A DNA stretch of 64,000 nt from Rhodanobacter sp. (GTDB lineage Bacteria; Pseudomonadota; Gammaproteobacteria; Xanthomonadales; Rhodanobacteraceae): contig JASBTI010000001.1 of NCBI GenBank assembly GCA_030148505.1, positions 23,320 through 87,319 on the forward strand, read 5' to 3'. Under the pieces are notes generated by a model. That model searched no databases. It had not been told where the DNA came from and saw only the letters and a list, made by a program, of their open reading frames with translations. Position 1 is the first letter of the stretch; every line of letters starts with the position of its first letter. Shown here piece after piece: positions 7,256 through 16,578 of the stretch. The translations under genes were made by a program, and so were the position numbers.

Positions 7256-10021
7256 ATGCGTGTGTCCACCCAAATTTTTCTTGCGTCTGTTCTGGCGCTT
7301 GTCGCCCTCAGCACCTCGGCGGCGACCGACCCGAACGGCTCGATCACCTATGCCCGCGATCCCGCGCAACCGATCGACCAGGCGTATACCGCGCAAATCC
7401 GCGAGTTCACCACCGAGCCGTCGTTCAACTCACCGCTGACCGATTACCTGCCCGCTTCGTCTTCCGTGCCCACGCCCGAAAAAGTACTGGGACATATCGC
7501 CGGCGCGCCGAACTACCTGCCGTACTCGGCCGACGTCTACCGCTACTTTCGCGCGCTGGCGGCGGCCAGTCCACGGGTGAAAGTGTTTTCCATCGGCAAG
7601 ACCGAGGAAGGCCGCGAGATGATCGCGGTAGCGGTCGCCGACGAAAACCTGCTAGCCAACCTCGATGCCAACAAGGCACGGCTGGCCCAGCTAGCCGATC
7701 CGCGCACTATCCACATGGACGACGCCACCGCCGACCGGCTGATCGCGCAGTCCACGCCGGTCTATTACATCACCGGCACCATCCACTCCACCGAAACCGG
7801 CGCGCCGACGGCGCTGATGGAACTGGCCTACCGGCTGGCGGTGGACAACGCCCCCTATATCAAGCAGATCCGTTCGCACGTGATCACCCTGATCACGCCG
7901 ATCGTCGAAGTCGATGGCCGCGACCGCATGGTGGATCTGTACAACTGGCACCGCGCGCACCTGGGACAACACTACCCGCCACTGATGTACTGGGGTCACT
8001 ACGTGGCGCACGACAACAACCGCGACGCGATGACGATGACCCTGGACCTCACGCGCAATGTGGCCAATACCTATATCGGCTGGCATGCGCAGGTGCTGCA
8101 CGACCTGCACGAATCGGTACCGTTCTTTTACGACAATACGGTTGGCGACGGCCCGTACAACGCGTGGATCGATCCGATCCTGACCGGCGAGTGGCAACAG
8201 CTTGGCTGGGACAACGTGCAGGAGATGACCAAGTTCGGCATGCCCGGCGTGTTCACCCATGGCGACTTCGACACCTGGAGCCCGGGCTACCTGATGTTCA
8301 TCGCCGCCATGCACAACGGCATCAGCCGGCTATACGAAACCTTTGGCAATGGGGGCGCCGACACCGAGAAGCGCATCCTCGACCCGAGCGAATACCAGCG
8401 CACCTGGTACAAGCCGAATCCGCCGCTACCCCAAGTCACCTGGTCGCAGCGCGACAACAACAACTACGAACAGACCGGCCTGCTGACCGCGCTGCACTAT
8501 TTTTCCGACCACAGCCAGCTGTTTCTGAAAAACTTCTACCTGAAGAGCAAGCGCTCGATCGAGAAGCCGCAAAACGCCGGCCCCGCCGCCTACGTGTTTC
8601 CCGCCAGCGACCCGCGCCGCGGCTCGCGGGCGCAACTGCTGCGGATACTGCAGCGGCAACATGTTGAGATCAGCCGCAGCACCGCGCCAATCACGGTCAG
8701 CCTGCCGCAACCGGGAGAGGACAAGGGTGGGCATGACGCCGCACCCCCGCACCACAGCCGCACCTTCGCCGCCGGCAGTTACGTGGTGCGCATGGATCAA
8801 CCGTATTCACGCATCGCAGATACCTTGCTGGACCGCCAATACTGGGCGCCGAACGATCCGCAGAAACATCCTTACGACGATACCGGCTGGTCGATGGGCG
8901 ACCTGTTCGACGTGAAGCTGGTGCGGGTGACCGACACCCGCATCCTCAAGGCGCCGATGAGCCTGCTCACCCAGCCGGTCGCGGTGCCGCAAGGGCTCGC
9001 CGCTGTCGACCTGCCCCTGGCGCCGTTCCCGCGTATCGCCCTGATGCACACCTGGCTGAACACGCAGACCGAGGGCTGGTGGCGCATGGCCTTGGACCAG
9101 CTGCACGTACCGTACGACTACATCAGCACCCAGGACGTGGCAAGCCTTGCCGACCTGCGCGGCAAGTACGACGTGATCCTGTTCGCCCCGATCGGCGGCG
9201 TCAGCGACCAGCAGATCATCGATGGACTGCCGATGTGGGGTAAGCCGCTGCCGTGGAAGACCACCCGACTCACCCCGAACATCGGCCGCATCGACAGCAC
9301 CGATGACATCCGGCCCGGCCTCGGCGCCAGCGGCGTGGCTCATCTGAAGCGCTTCGTGCTGGAGGGCGGCCTGCTGATCGCCGCCGAAGATACCGCGAAA
9401 TTCGCCATCGACATCGGCATGGCGCCCGGCGTCCTCGTTACCCCGACTCACCAGCTCAAGGTGGCCGGCAGCGTGTTGCAGGCCAGGTTCGTCGATCGCA
9501 ACAGCCCGATCGCGGCGGGCTACGGCAGCGACGACCTGCCCTTGTACAGTAAGGCGGGCCAGTCCTTCATGGTCTCCAACCTGATCACCGGCGATCGGGG
9601 ACTGCCCAACGCAACGGACTTTCAGCGCCCGACCGGACGCGGTGGCCCGCACGACATGGACATCCCGCAAGCACGTCCGCGGCTGCTGCCGCCGGCCTTG
9701 CCCAAGGCCGAGCCGTGGCAGGCACTGCCGTTGAACGCCGAGCAGACCCGCAACAACCCCTGGGTGATCCCGGCCGACCAACGGCCACGGGTGATCCTGC
9801 GCTTCGCTGCGGCAAACCATCTGCTGCTGGCCGGCTTGCTCGACCATGGCGATGAGATGGCCAAACGCGCCGCCGTGGTCGACGCCCGCTACGGCAAGGG
9901 TCACGTGCTGCTGTTCGCCAGCAACCCGATCTGGCGTGGCGAGACCATCGGCAGCTACCCGCTGGTGCTCAACGCCATCACCCATTTCAACGCGCTGGAC
10001 TCAGGCACGACGACGCACTGA
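7256..10021 (+). CDS. Secreted M14-family zinc metallocarboxypeptidase
   Basis: A 921-residue exported peptidase. A signal peptide (residues 1-22, IFLASVLALVALSTSAA) is followed by an M14 catalytic domain with the zinc motif HSTE (His177, Glu180) and a third ligand in HDLHES (His282 or His285). The DNNRD segment near 252-257 resembles the M14 Asn-Arg substrate-carboxylate site. The long C-terminal half (about 450-921) contains a Rossmann-like segment (YDVILFAPIGG, GGLLIAAEDTAKFA, and near the end GHVLLFASNPIWRGET), as in large bacterial M14 proteins with a glutamine-amidotransferase-like accessory domain. It probably digests peptides in the periplasm or outside the cell. It converges with the slipin gene. 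Confidence 0.88.
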   Translation: MRVSTQIFLASVLALVALSTSAATDPNGSITYARDPAQPIDQAYTAQIREFTTEPSFNSPLTDYLPASSSVPTPEKVLGHIAGAPNYLPYSADVYRYFRALAAASPRVKVFSIGKTEEGREMIAVAVADENLLANLDANKARLAQLADPRTIHMDDATADRLIAQSTPVYYITGTIHSTETGAPTALMELAYRLAVDNAPYIKQIRSHVITLITPIVEVDGRDRMVDLYNWHRAHLGQHYPPLMYWGHYVAHDNNRDAMTMTLDLTRNVANTYIGWHAQVLHDLHESVPFFYDNTVGDGPYNAWIDPILTGEWQQLGWDNVQEMTKFGMPGVFTHGDFDTWSPGYLMFIAAMHNGISRLYETFGNGGADTEKRILDPSEYQRTWYKPNPPLPQVTWSQRDNNNYEQTGLLTALHYFSDHSQLFLKNFYLKSKRSIEKPQNAGPAAYVFPASDPRRGSRAQLLRILQRQHVEISRSTAPITVSLPQPGEDKGGHDAAPPHHSRTFAAGSYVVRMDQPYSRIADTLLDRQYWAPNDPQKHPYDDTGWSMGDLFDVKLVRVTDTRILKAPMSLLTQPVAVPQGLAAVDLPLAPFPRIALMHTWLNTQTEGWWRMALDQLHVPYDYISTQDVASLADLRGKYDVILFAPIGGVSDQQIIDGLPMWGKPLPWKTTRLTPNIGRIDSTDDIRPGLGASGVAHLKRFVLEGGLLIAAEDTAKFAIDIGMAPGVLVTPTHQLKVAGSVLQARFVDRNSPIAAGYGSDDLPLYSKAGQSFMVSNLITGDRGLPNATDFQRPTGRGGPHDMDIPQARPRLLPPALPKAEPWQALPLNAEQTRNNPWVIPADQRPRVILRFAAANHLLLAGLLDHGDEMAKRAAVVDARYGKGHVLLFASNPIWRGETIGSYPLVLNAITHFNALDSGTTTH

Positions 10022-10059
10022 TACGGGCACCGAGCAAGGCCCGACACGCTGCGCCGTAG

Positions 10060-10076
10060 GGCGGGCACTGCCCGCC
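10060..10076. repeat. GC palindrome between convergent genes
   Basis: GGCGGGC-ACT-GCCCGCC is a perfect 7-base stem with a 3-base loop between the M14 gene and the convergent slipin gene. There is no T-run. It resembles short dispersed GC palindromes (REP-like) common in Xanthomonadales, and might also act as a two-way terminator. Confidence 0.5.
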
Positions 10077-10123
10077 GCCAGGTCCGTATCGGCGACGCGC
10101 GGCTTGGACAATCCAGGTTGAGG

Positions 10124-10885
10124 TCAACTCGACTTGCGCGGCAACATGTCCATCAGCGGTGTGATCAAGTCCAGCGGCAGCGGGAACACGATGGTCGAGG
10201 ATTTGCCGTTGCTGGACATGTCCGCCAGCGTTTGCAGATAGCGCAACTGCAACGCCTGCGGTTGCTGCGATAGCATCGCGGCGGCATCGCGCAGTTTCTC
10301 GGCAGCCTGCATTTCGCCTTCGGCATGAATCACCTTGGCGCGTCGCTCACGTTCGGCCTCGGCCTGGCGGGCGATCGCGCGCACCATGGTGTCGTTGAGG
10401 TCGACATCCTTGATCTCGACGTTGGCGATCTTGATGCCCCACGGGTCGGTTGCCTCGTCGAGAATGCCCTGCAAGGTGCGATTGATCGACTCGCGCTGCG
10501 AAAGAATTTCGTCCAGCTCGTGCTGACCCAGCACCGAACGCAAACGGGTCTGTGCCAGCTGGCTGGTGGCCTGGTAGTAATCGGCAACCTGCAACACCGA
10601 TTTTTCCGGCTCGAGCACGCGGAAGTACACCACCGCATTGACCCGTACCGAGACATTGTCACGCGAAATCACGTCCTGCGGTGGCACGTCCATCACGCTG
10701 ATGCGCAGGTCCACCCGGACCATCCGCTGCACCATCGGAATCATCAGCACCAGGCCCGGCCCCTTGGTACCGGTATAACGACCCAGCGTCAGCATCACGC
10801 CACGCTGGTACTCCGGCAGCACCTTGATCGAGGAGATCAACAACATCACCCCGAGTATCACCAACACACCGACAAATCCGAACAT
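10124..10885 (-). CDS. Slipin/stomatin-like SPFH-domain protein
   Basis: The product has 253 residues. A single N-terminal membrane segment (residues 1-20, [18 protein letters not shown]) is followed by an SPFH/Band-7 domain (about 22-190; [39 protein letters not shown]) and a coiled-coil tail ([24 protein letters not shown]). Slipins form membrane-associated oligomers and in prokaryotes are typically paired with NfeD proteases, exactly as here (NfeD gene 107 bases upstream, same strand). An AGGAGAG ribosome site precedes the ATG. The biochemical role is probably organisation of membrane microdomains or control of the protease partner. Confidence 0.9.
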   Translation of the reverse strand: MFGFVGVLVILGVMLLISSIKVLPEYQRGVMLTLGRYTGTKGPGLVLMIPMVQRMVRVDLRISVMDVPPQDVISRDNVSVRVNAVVYFRVLEPEKSVLQVADYYQATSQLAQTRLRSVLGQHELDEILSQRESINRTLQGILDEATDPWGIKIANVEIKDVDLNDTMVRAIARQAEAERERRAKVIHAEGEMQAAEKLRDAAAMLSQQPQALQLRYLQTLADMSSNGKSSTIVFPLPLDLITPLMDMLPRKSS

Positions 10886-10992
10886 GACACTCTCCTGTTA
10901 AGTCCACTGCCTCCACCTCGATGCCGGCGTGGGTGAAGATCTCATCACATCCGGCGCGCGTGCCTGCCGCCATGGCCAGCGGCTGGGGTAAC

Positions 10993-12384
10993 TCAATCTG
11001 GTGCCACCCACAGTAACAACCCCTGCCGCCGCACGATGCGTGCACGCGCACCGCTGGGCAATGCCGTCTCGCTGCGAATCCGCCAGCGCTCGCCGTGCAC
11101 GATCGCCCACGCTTCACCGCCGGCAGCCACCGGCTCCAGCAGTTCAGCCGTTTCGCTCAACATGGCCTCGTCGCCGGTGGCCTGACGCGCCCGTCGCGCG
11201 CGCAACGCCAACCACACGATCAGCAGCAGCACTCCGGCCGCACACGTCGCGATACCGGCGATCACGCCGAGATTGACCGCATAACCCGGTACCCCGGTAT
11301 TCATCAGCATCACCGATCCCAGTACGAATGAAATCACCCCGCCAATACCCAGGACCCCCACCGTCGGATTGATCACTTCGGCCACCAGCAGACCCACGCC
11401 CAGCGCCATCAGCGCCAGCCCCGCATAATTCACCGGCAGCAACTGCAACGCATACAGGCCGATCAACAGGCAGATGCCGCCGGCAATGCCCGGCAACAGT
11501 ACACCGGGATGGGTCGCTTCCAGGAACAGACCGACCACCCCGACCAGCAGCAGCAGGTAGGCGATGGTGGGGGTGGTGATGATTGCCAGAAAACGCGCCC
11601 GCGCATTCGGCACATAGTCGCGTACCGTCATGCCCTTCAGCTGCAAGGTTACCGTGTGGTCACCTACCTCGACCTTGCGACCACTGGCCTTGATCAGCAG
11701 GTCGGAAATGTCGTTCGCGATAAAATCGATCACATGCTGCTGTGCCGCTTCGCTCGCCGTCAGCGTGGCGGCGCCACGCACGGCCTGCTCCGCCCATGCT
11801 GCATTGCGACCGCGTAGCTGGGCCAATGAGCGGATATAGGCAATCGCGTCATTCAACACCTTGTGCGACTCGGCATCACCCTCGTCGCCGGAAACCGGAC
11901 TAGCTGAACTGGGCGCTGCCGGCGGAGCCTTCGCACCCCTGGGCAACGGCATCGGCGTACTGCCGCCAAGACTCACCGGCGTGGCCGCACCTAGATGTGT
12001 GGCCGGTGCCATCGCCGCAATCTGCGCCGCATACAGGATGTAGGTACCGGCCGAGGCCGCTCGGGCCCCGCCCGGTGCCACATAGACCAGCACTGGTACC
12101 GGAATGGCCAGCATGCGGCTGATGATCTGTCGCATCGCGCTGGAAAGTCCGCCCGGGGTATCCAGTCGCAACACGACCGCCACCGCGCCGTCGGCGACCG
12201 CGCGTTTCGTGGCATCGTCGAAATATTCCGCGGCCGCAGGACCGATCGGTCCATCCAGCGCAACTTGGGCTACCATCCCCGGCGCTGCGGGCTGAGCCGG
12301 GGCAACAGCGGATGATGCGGCCGGCAGCGCTGCCATCAGCGCCAGCAGCATCACGCACCCAACCCACCACAAGCCACGCGCCAT
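10993..12384 (-). CDS. nfeD: NfeD-family membrane serine protease (long form)
   Basis: The protein has 463 residues. A signal peptide (1-25) is followed by a ClpP-like serine-protease domain with the nucleophile Ser111 in ASAGTYIL after GGARA. Three or four membrane helices follow (about 255-390), then a C-terminal OB-fold NfeD domain (about 405-463, ending RRQGLLLWVAPD). Archaeal relatives cleave a hydrophobic segment of the partner stomatin. The slipin gene follows on the same strand, so the two probably form one operon. A Pro/Ala/Ser-rich insertion (about 140-170) lies between the nucleophile and the expected lysine. Confidence 0.9.
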   Translation of the reverse strand: MARGLWWVGCVMLLALMAALPAASSAVAPAQPAAPGMVAQVALDGPIGPAAAEYFDDATKRAVADGAVAVVLRLDTPGGLSSAMRQIISRMLAIPVPVLVYVAPGGARAASAGTYILYAAQIAAMAPATHLGAATPVSLGGSTPMPLPRGAKAPPAAPSSASPVSGDEGDAESHKVLNDAIAYIRSLAQLRGRNAAWAEQAVRGAATLTASEAAQQHVIDFIANDISDLLIKASGRKVEVGDHTVTLQLKGMTVRDYVPNARARFLAIITTPTIAYLLLLVGVVGLFLEATHPGVLLPGIAGGICLLIGLYALQLLPVNYAGLALMALGVGLLVAEVINPTVGVLGIGGVISFVLGSVMLMNTGVPGYAVNLGVIAGIATCAAGVLLLIVWLALRARRARQATGDEAMLSETAELLEPVAAGGEAWAIVHGERWRIRSETALPSGARARIVRRQGLLLWVAPD

Positions 12385-12524
12385 GTCGGCAACCTCCCCC
12401 GATGACAGACATCATCGATGCCGCCACTGTAGCGCGGTTGCGATATCGATGCTGGCCCTGCGACATCGGTAGGTGCAACCGTCGGCGCGAATGTTGCTAC
12501 GCACCGACCAGAAAGCCTGATCTA

Positions 12525-14204
12525 CTACTGCTTCATCATCGCCTGGCGAGGTGCTTTGAACGGGCTATCGGCATACCAGTGCGGCCAGACGCCGTCCTGA
12601 CTCAAATGCTGGCCCAACTCATACAACGCCTGGGTGTCTTCCAGAATACCGGCGTAGTCCCAGTGCGGATTGAACACGTCGTTGGGCGTGTGGTAGCGGT
12701 GTGCGGTGTAGTCATTCGCGGCTTTCTCGCCCGCGGCGCGGCCACCCTTGAGCAGGTCCAGACCCGAGCTGGCCAGCATCGCCGGCACCCCGACCTTGGC
12801 GAAGTTGAAATGGTCGGAACGGAAATAGAAGCCATTTTCCGGCGTGGCTTCGGGCGAGATCACCCGCCCCTGCAACTTCAATACCTGGGCCAGCATGTCT
12901 TCCAGTTGCGACTGTCCCTTGCCGATCACCGTCATGTCGTGGGCGCGACCGATGATCGGCAACGCATCGACGGCAATGTCGGCCACGGTCTTGTCCAGCG
13001 CAAACACCGGCTTGGCGACGTAATACTGCGAACCAAGCAGGCCGGACTCCTCCAGCGTCGGCATGAAGAACAACACGCTGCGCTGCGGTGGCTTTTTCTG
13101 ATGGGCAAACGCATCGGCGATTTCCAGCAACATGCTCAGGCCGGTGCCGTTGTCGATCGCGCCGCTGTAGACCTTGTGCCCTTTCAGCGAGGAGTCGGTA
13201 CCCAGATGGTCCCAGTGCGCGGTGTAGATCACCGCCTGATCCGGCTTGCTGCTGCCCTTGACCATCGCCAGCACGTTTTTCGACTGAATGTGGCCGATTT
13301 TGTTGTGCAAGGTCAACGACGCGGTGGCATCGAGGGCTACCGGCTTGAACCCGGGTTTCGCCGCAGCCTTCGCCAAGGTGTCGAAATTCATCCCCGCCGC
13401 GGCAAACAAGCGCTGCGCCGCCGCATGAGTCAGCCACCCGGCTACCGGCAGGCGCGGCGCCGGATCGATACGCGACGGCAGGCTCAGCTGCGGGCCGCTG
13501 CCGCTGTTCTGCAACACGCTGAACGGATAACCGGCCGCCGCGTCGCTGGTATGCACGATGAAACACGCCGCGGCGCCTTTCAGCGCCGCCTCGGCATATT
13601 TGTAGGTCCAGCGGCCGTAGTAGGTCATGGTGCGGCCATTGAACAGCTTCGGGTCGGAGGTAGCGAAACCCGGGTCGTTGACCAGCACGATCACCGTCTT
13701 GTCCTTCACATCGACGCCTTTGTAATCGTTCCAGTGCCAGGCGGGGGCATCCACACCGTAGCCCAGGAACACCACCGGCGAATGCGTCAGCTCGACCGTA
13801 GCTTTCGCCTGCAGGGTCTGCGCCATCATGTCGGTGCGGTAAGCGAACTTCACCTGCTTGCCGTGCGAGGCAATCTTCAACGCCACATCGGTGTTCAGCA
13901 GCAAGGTGGAGTCGGCCGGCACGATCTGGTACCAGGAGCCATGATTGCCGGGCTGCAGCCCCATCCGCTTGAACTCTTTCACCAGCCAGTCCGTGGTGCG
14001 CTGCGCGCCTATCGTGCCGGGCTTGCGACCGCCAAACGCATCAGAGCTGAGGGTTTTGTCAAACCTTGCGAAATCCTTGGCGTTGATCTGCGGCGCCAGG
14101 GCGCCCCCGGACGCCGACTTGGATGCGACAACGGCAGCCGTCGCATGGAGCGGACTGACAGCAACCCCCAGCGCAACGAAAAGAAGGGATGTCATGGCAC
14201 GCAT
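12525..14204 (-). CDS. Exported M28-family zinc aminopeptidase with PA domain
   Basis: The start at 14204 is chosen because it gives a clean signal peptide (MRAMTSLLFVALGVAVSPLHATA) with GGAAG-like GGAAG/GGAAGCC spacing upstream; the longer frame to 14288 adds a hydrophilic leader. The mature protein (559 residues total) has a protease-associated insert, then the M28 core with zinc ligands in AHWDHLG, AIDNGTG, EESGLLGS and the distal His near HRYHTPND. Such enzymes remove N-terminal residues from peptides in the periplasm or medium. It lies 245 bases downstream of the diguanylate cyclase gene on the same strand, so it could be at the end of the borosin transcript, but this is unproven. Confidence 0.88.
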   Translation of the reverse strand: MRAMTSLLFVALGVAVSPLHATAAVVASKSASGGALAPQINAKDFARFDKTLSSDAFGGRKPGTIGAQRTTDWLVKEFKRMGLQPGNHGSWYQIVPADSTLLLNTDVALKIASHGKQVKFAYRTDMMAQTLQAKATVELTHSPVVFLGYGVDAPAWHWNDYKGVDVKDKTVIVLVNDPGFATSDPKLFNGRTMTYYGRWTYKYAEAALKGAAACFIVHTSDAAAGYPFSVLQNSGSGPQLSLPSRIDPAPRLPVAGWLTHAAAQRLFAAAGMNFDTLAKAAAKPGFKPVALDATASLTLHNKIGHIQSKNVLAMVKGSSKPDQAVIYTAHWDHLGTDSSLKGHKVYSGAIDNGTGLSMLLEIADAFAHQKKPPQRSVLFFMPTLEESGLLGSQYYVAKPVFALDKTVADIAVDALPIIGRAHDMTVIGKGQSQLEDMLAQVLKLQGRVISPEATPENGFYFRSDHFNFAKVGVPAMLASSGLDLLKGGRAAGEKAANDYTAHRYHTPNDVFNPHWDYAGILEDTQALYELGQHLSQDGVWPHWYADSPFKAPRQAMMKQ

Positions 14205-14448
14205 CGAACCGGCTTCCACGTTATAAACAAGCACTCTTTTTACCGTCACCGGGCACGGCTGTCCATGAAAAACTAACGTAGCAAGCATCTTCGAACAGGA
14301 GCCAACGGGAATCTTGTCCTGCTACAGGTTGTCAAGAAACCCCGCACGCCTGGCGATTCGCCGTCACTTACCTCGATCACGCCCTGGACGTCGTATCCAA
14401 ACGGGCCTTGTGTATTGGGATGACAAAGTCCCGATCGACAGCGGAAAC

Positions 14449-16251
14449 CTACATTTCCGTACGTGACTTTCTTGGCTGTGCGGATGACACACCGCCCGCG
14501 CAATCGAACACCACCACACGATTGCGCCCGGCTTTTTTGGCCTGGTATAGCGCGTCATCCGCATGAATAAGCAACTGGCGCAGCTCATAGCCTGAGCATG
14601 CCGTGGTGGCCACGCCAAAACTCGCGGTGACTGAAACACCGCCATCGTCCTCGCCGGGCGGTTCGGCTATCGCCAGGCGAAGTTGTTCGGCGCGCTCGCC
14701 AACCCGGTGCAGGCTGCATTCCGGCAATAAAATACCGAATTCCTCACCACCCAGCCGGCCGAAGATATCGGTCGAGCGCAAATGTGTCTGACATGCCACA
14801 ACGGCCCGTTTCAATACTTCGTCGCCGGTCGCATGCCCATGGGTGTCGTTGACCTTCTTGAAATAATCCAGGTCGATCAGGATCAGGCAGGCCTCCTGCG
14901 ATGACTTCTCGCTATACCGCAGCACTCGCTCCGCCTCATCGAGAAAATGTTGGCGATTGAACAAACCCGTCAAGCTATCGCGGCGCGCCATGCGCATGAA
15001 GCTCAGCTGGGAACGCTTGAACCGGTAGGCCACATAGGCGATGAACGCCAGGATCACAAGCAAGAGGATGATATACAGCCGACCAGTTTCTACGGCTTTC
15101 TTGCCTAGCGCCTGCTGCAACTGCAGGATACGGTTTTGCTTGTTCAACGTCTCGATCTGCAGCTGGTTGGCGAGCACCTGTTGCTTCACCGTCTGGAACG
15201 CCAGCGCCTTCGCGCTGACGTCATTCAGATAACCCTTGTCGGCGGCCATGTATTTTTCGTGGTAGGCGAGAGCAGATGCGAAATGGCCCTGTTTTTTCGC
15301 CGCCATATACAGCACCTGATAAGCCACCATCGTGGCTTCGGAATAGGGCCGCTTGATACTGCTTTCGAGGATACGCCGCGCATAATCTTCAGCGAGTTTG
15401 CCCTCATCGGAACGCCAGTATGCGAGTGCCAATGTCGAGTTGAAGTCAGCCTCCAGCGGCGGATAGTGTTTCCGCTCAGCCATCGCGTAGTATTTTTGCA
15501 ATAGCCTAATAGCTTTGGCTGGTTGGCCGCGTTGAAGATAAACGTTAGCCACAAATGACTTGAAGATATCAGCCATCAGAACGTTTCCAGCCTTCCCACA
15601 GGCAGCGATACCAAGAGCCAGCTGTCTGTCGTCACCTTCAAGCTTTCCACTCCGAAACAGCGCTTGGAGTTTGTAGTTCCATCCGATGCAGTCACGCAGA
15701 TGAGTATCACTTTCGCGAAGCAATTGATCTGCATAGTTCACGGCCAGATCGTATTGACCGGCTTCAAGGTAAAGTTGCGACGCCACACCTAGCGCTTGAA
15801 TTCGCACATTTTTGTCGGTGATTTGGGGCAGTTTGTCCAGCAACGGCCCCATTCGTGTGAATGCTTCCTCGTAACGGGATTCAGTCACCAAGAGGTCGAT
15901 CAAGGTGGCATTGGCCCGAAACGCCAGGCGCGGATCCACCGATTGATTGCTGATCGCCTCCAGCTGAGGAATGGCGGTCTTGAAGTCCCCCCGGAAAGCG
16001 ACCTTCCGCGCCATCAGGTAACGAAGATGCCATTCTTGTTGCAGCGACATTCTTGACCTGGTTGCATCGAGACGCCGCATCAGTGCTTCAAATTCCACGT
16101 GCCGGGTGGGACTGACGCGGTCCGCCTGCCTGAGCAGTTGCGCGGGGTCGTCCGTTATATGAGCATCCGTGGCAGCGGGACAGGTCTGCGACAGCACCAG
16201 CAAGGTCAACCCTGCAAAAAGAACCCAGCGCCTTCGTCGCGAGCCCAACAT
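14449..16251 (-). CDS. Membrane diguanylate cyclase with periplasmic TPR-like sensor (GGDEF)
   Basis: The product has 600 residues. A signal peptide (1-27) leads into about 350 residues of TPR-like helices (for example AGQYDLAVNYADQLL, RGQPAKAIRLLQKYY), a coiled coil, one membrane helix (about 393-411, LYIILLLVILAFIAYVAY) and a GGDEF domain with active site GGEEF and the product-inhibition motif RSTD five residues before it. It therefore should make cyclic-di-GMP and be feedback-regulated. Its ATG lies three bases after the stop of the 107-aa borosin-like precursor, without a good ribosome site of its own, so translation is probably coupled to the precursor. The periplasmic repeats could bind peptide. 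Confidence 0.9.
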   Translation of the reverse strand: MLGSRRRRWVLFAGLTLLVLSQTCPAATDAHITDDPAQLLRQADRVSPTRHVEFEALMRRLDATRSRMSLQQEWHLRYLMARKVAFRGDFKTAIPQLEAISNQSVDPRLAFRANATLIDLLVTESRYEEAFTRMGPLLDKLPQITDKNVRIQALGVASQLYLEAGQYDLAVNYADQLLRESDTHLRDCIGWNYKLQALFRSGKLEGDDRQLALGIAACGKAGNVLMADIFKSFVANVYLQRGQPAKAIRLLQKYYAMAERKHYPPLEADFNSTLALAYWRSDEGKLAEDYARRILESSIKRPYSEATMVAYQVLYMAAKKQGHFASALAYHEKYMAADKGYLNDVSAKALAFQTVKQQVLANQLQIETLNKQNRILQLQQALGKKAVETGRLYIILLLVILAFIAYVAYRFKRSQLSFMRMARRDSLTGLFNRQHFLDEAERVLRYSEKSSQEACLILIDLDYFKKVNDTHGHATGDEVLKRAVVACQTHLRSTDIFGRLGGEEFGILLPECSLHRVGERAEQLRLAIAEPPGEDDGGVSVTASFGVATTACSGYELRQLLIHADDALYQAKKAGRNRVVVFDCAGGVSSAQPRKSRTEM

Positions 16252-16254
16252 CAG

Positions 16255-16578
16255 CTAGGTCAGGGACGTCAGCGCATGCAATATTCGAGGGGAAACCGCC
16301 GTCTGCTGGCTTTGCGTGGAGGAATCCTCCTTAACACCGGCTTCCTCAGTCTCGTCCTCAGTCTCGTCCTCATCTTCCTTGCCCGGATTTATATAGCAGC
16401 AGAACGGATCCTGCCCCAATAAAGCGCCCAGTGCTTGCCGATCCTTGCCGAGGATAGCGCTGCTAAGCACCGGAGTGGCCTGCGCTGTTGCCAACGCAAC
16501 TGCCAGTTCATCCCGCGACGCATTCCGTAAAGTCGCATCACGGCCAACACGATCCAGAAAATCGATGACATCGAACAT
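16255..16578 (-). CDS. Putative split-borosin precursor peptide
   Basis: The product has 107 residues with an AGGGGG ribosome site. Residues 1-56 look like a compact helical leader (FLDRVGRDATLRNA, ELAVALATAQ, AILGKDRQALGALLG). As I remember it, SonA, the Shewanella oneidensis split-borosin substrate, aligns without gaps and shares Phe7, Gly12, Asp14, Ala15, Leu17, Asp46, Leu50, Leu53, Gly55 and Tyr62. The putative core is FCCYIN (59-64), at the place where SonA is N-methylated (63 and 65). A very acidic tail (67-85) and a Ser/Gln/Thr-rich end follow. The matching methyltransferase is 263 bases upstream on the same strand. Precursor identity rests on recalled similarity plus context. Chemistry is inferred. 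Confidence 0.78.
   Translation of the reverse strand: MFDVIDFLDRVGRDATLRNASRDELAVALATAQATPVLSSAILGKDRQALGALLGQDPFCCYINPGKEDEDETEDETEEAGVKEDSSTQSQQTAVSPRILHALTSLT
16344..16372. repeat. 12-base tandem repeat in the acidic tail of the precursor
   Basis: CCTCAGTCTCGT occurs twice in tandem (16344-16355, 16356-16367) with a partial third copy (CCTCA). On the minus strand it encodes alternating Glu/Asp/Thr, so slippage would change tail length in steps of four residues without frameshift. Confidence 0.8.

Noticed and set aside
7000..8667. 555-codon plus-strand frame overlapping the M14 peptidase in another frame
   Set aside because: Arg/Pro-rich with no motif; the M14 frame has a signal peptide and zinc ligands.
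12312..14276. Long plus-strand open frame (about 650 codons) opposite the M28 peptidase gene
   Set aside because: It lies wholly antisense to a gene with signal peptide and complete zinc motifs; its translation is His/Arg/Gly-rich with no family pattern. GC-rich DNA commonly keeps such frames open.
16255..16578. Precursor as a Nif11- or nitrile-hydratase-type RiPP leader
   Set aside because: No Gly-Gly-type cleavage motif or lanthipeptide/cyclodehydratase genes nearby; the neighbour is a borosin-type enzyme and positions agree better with SonA.
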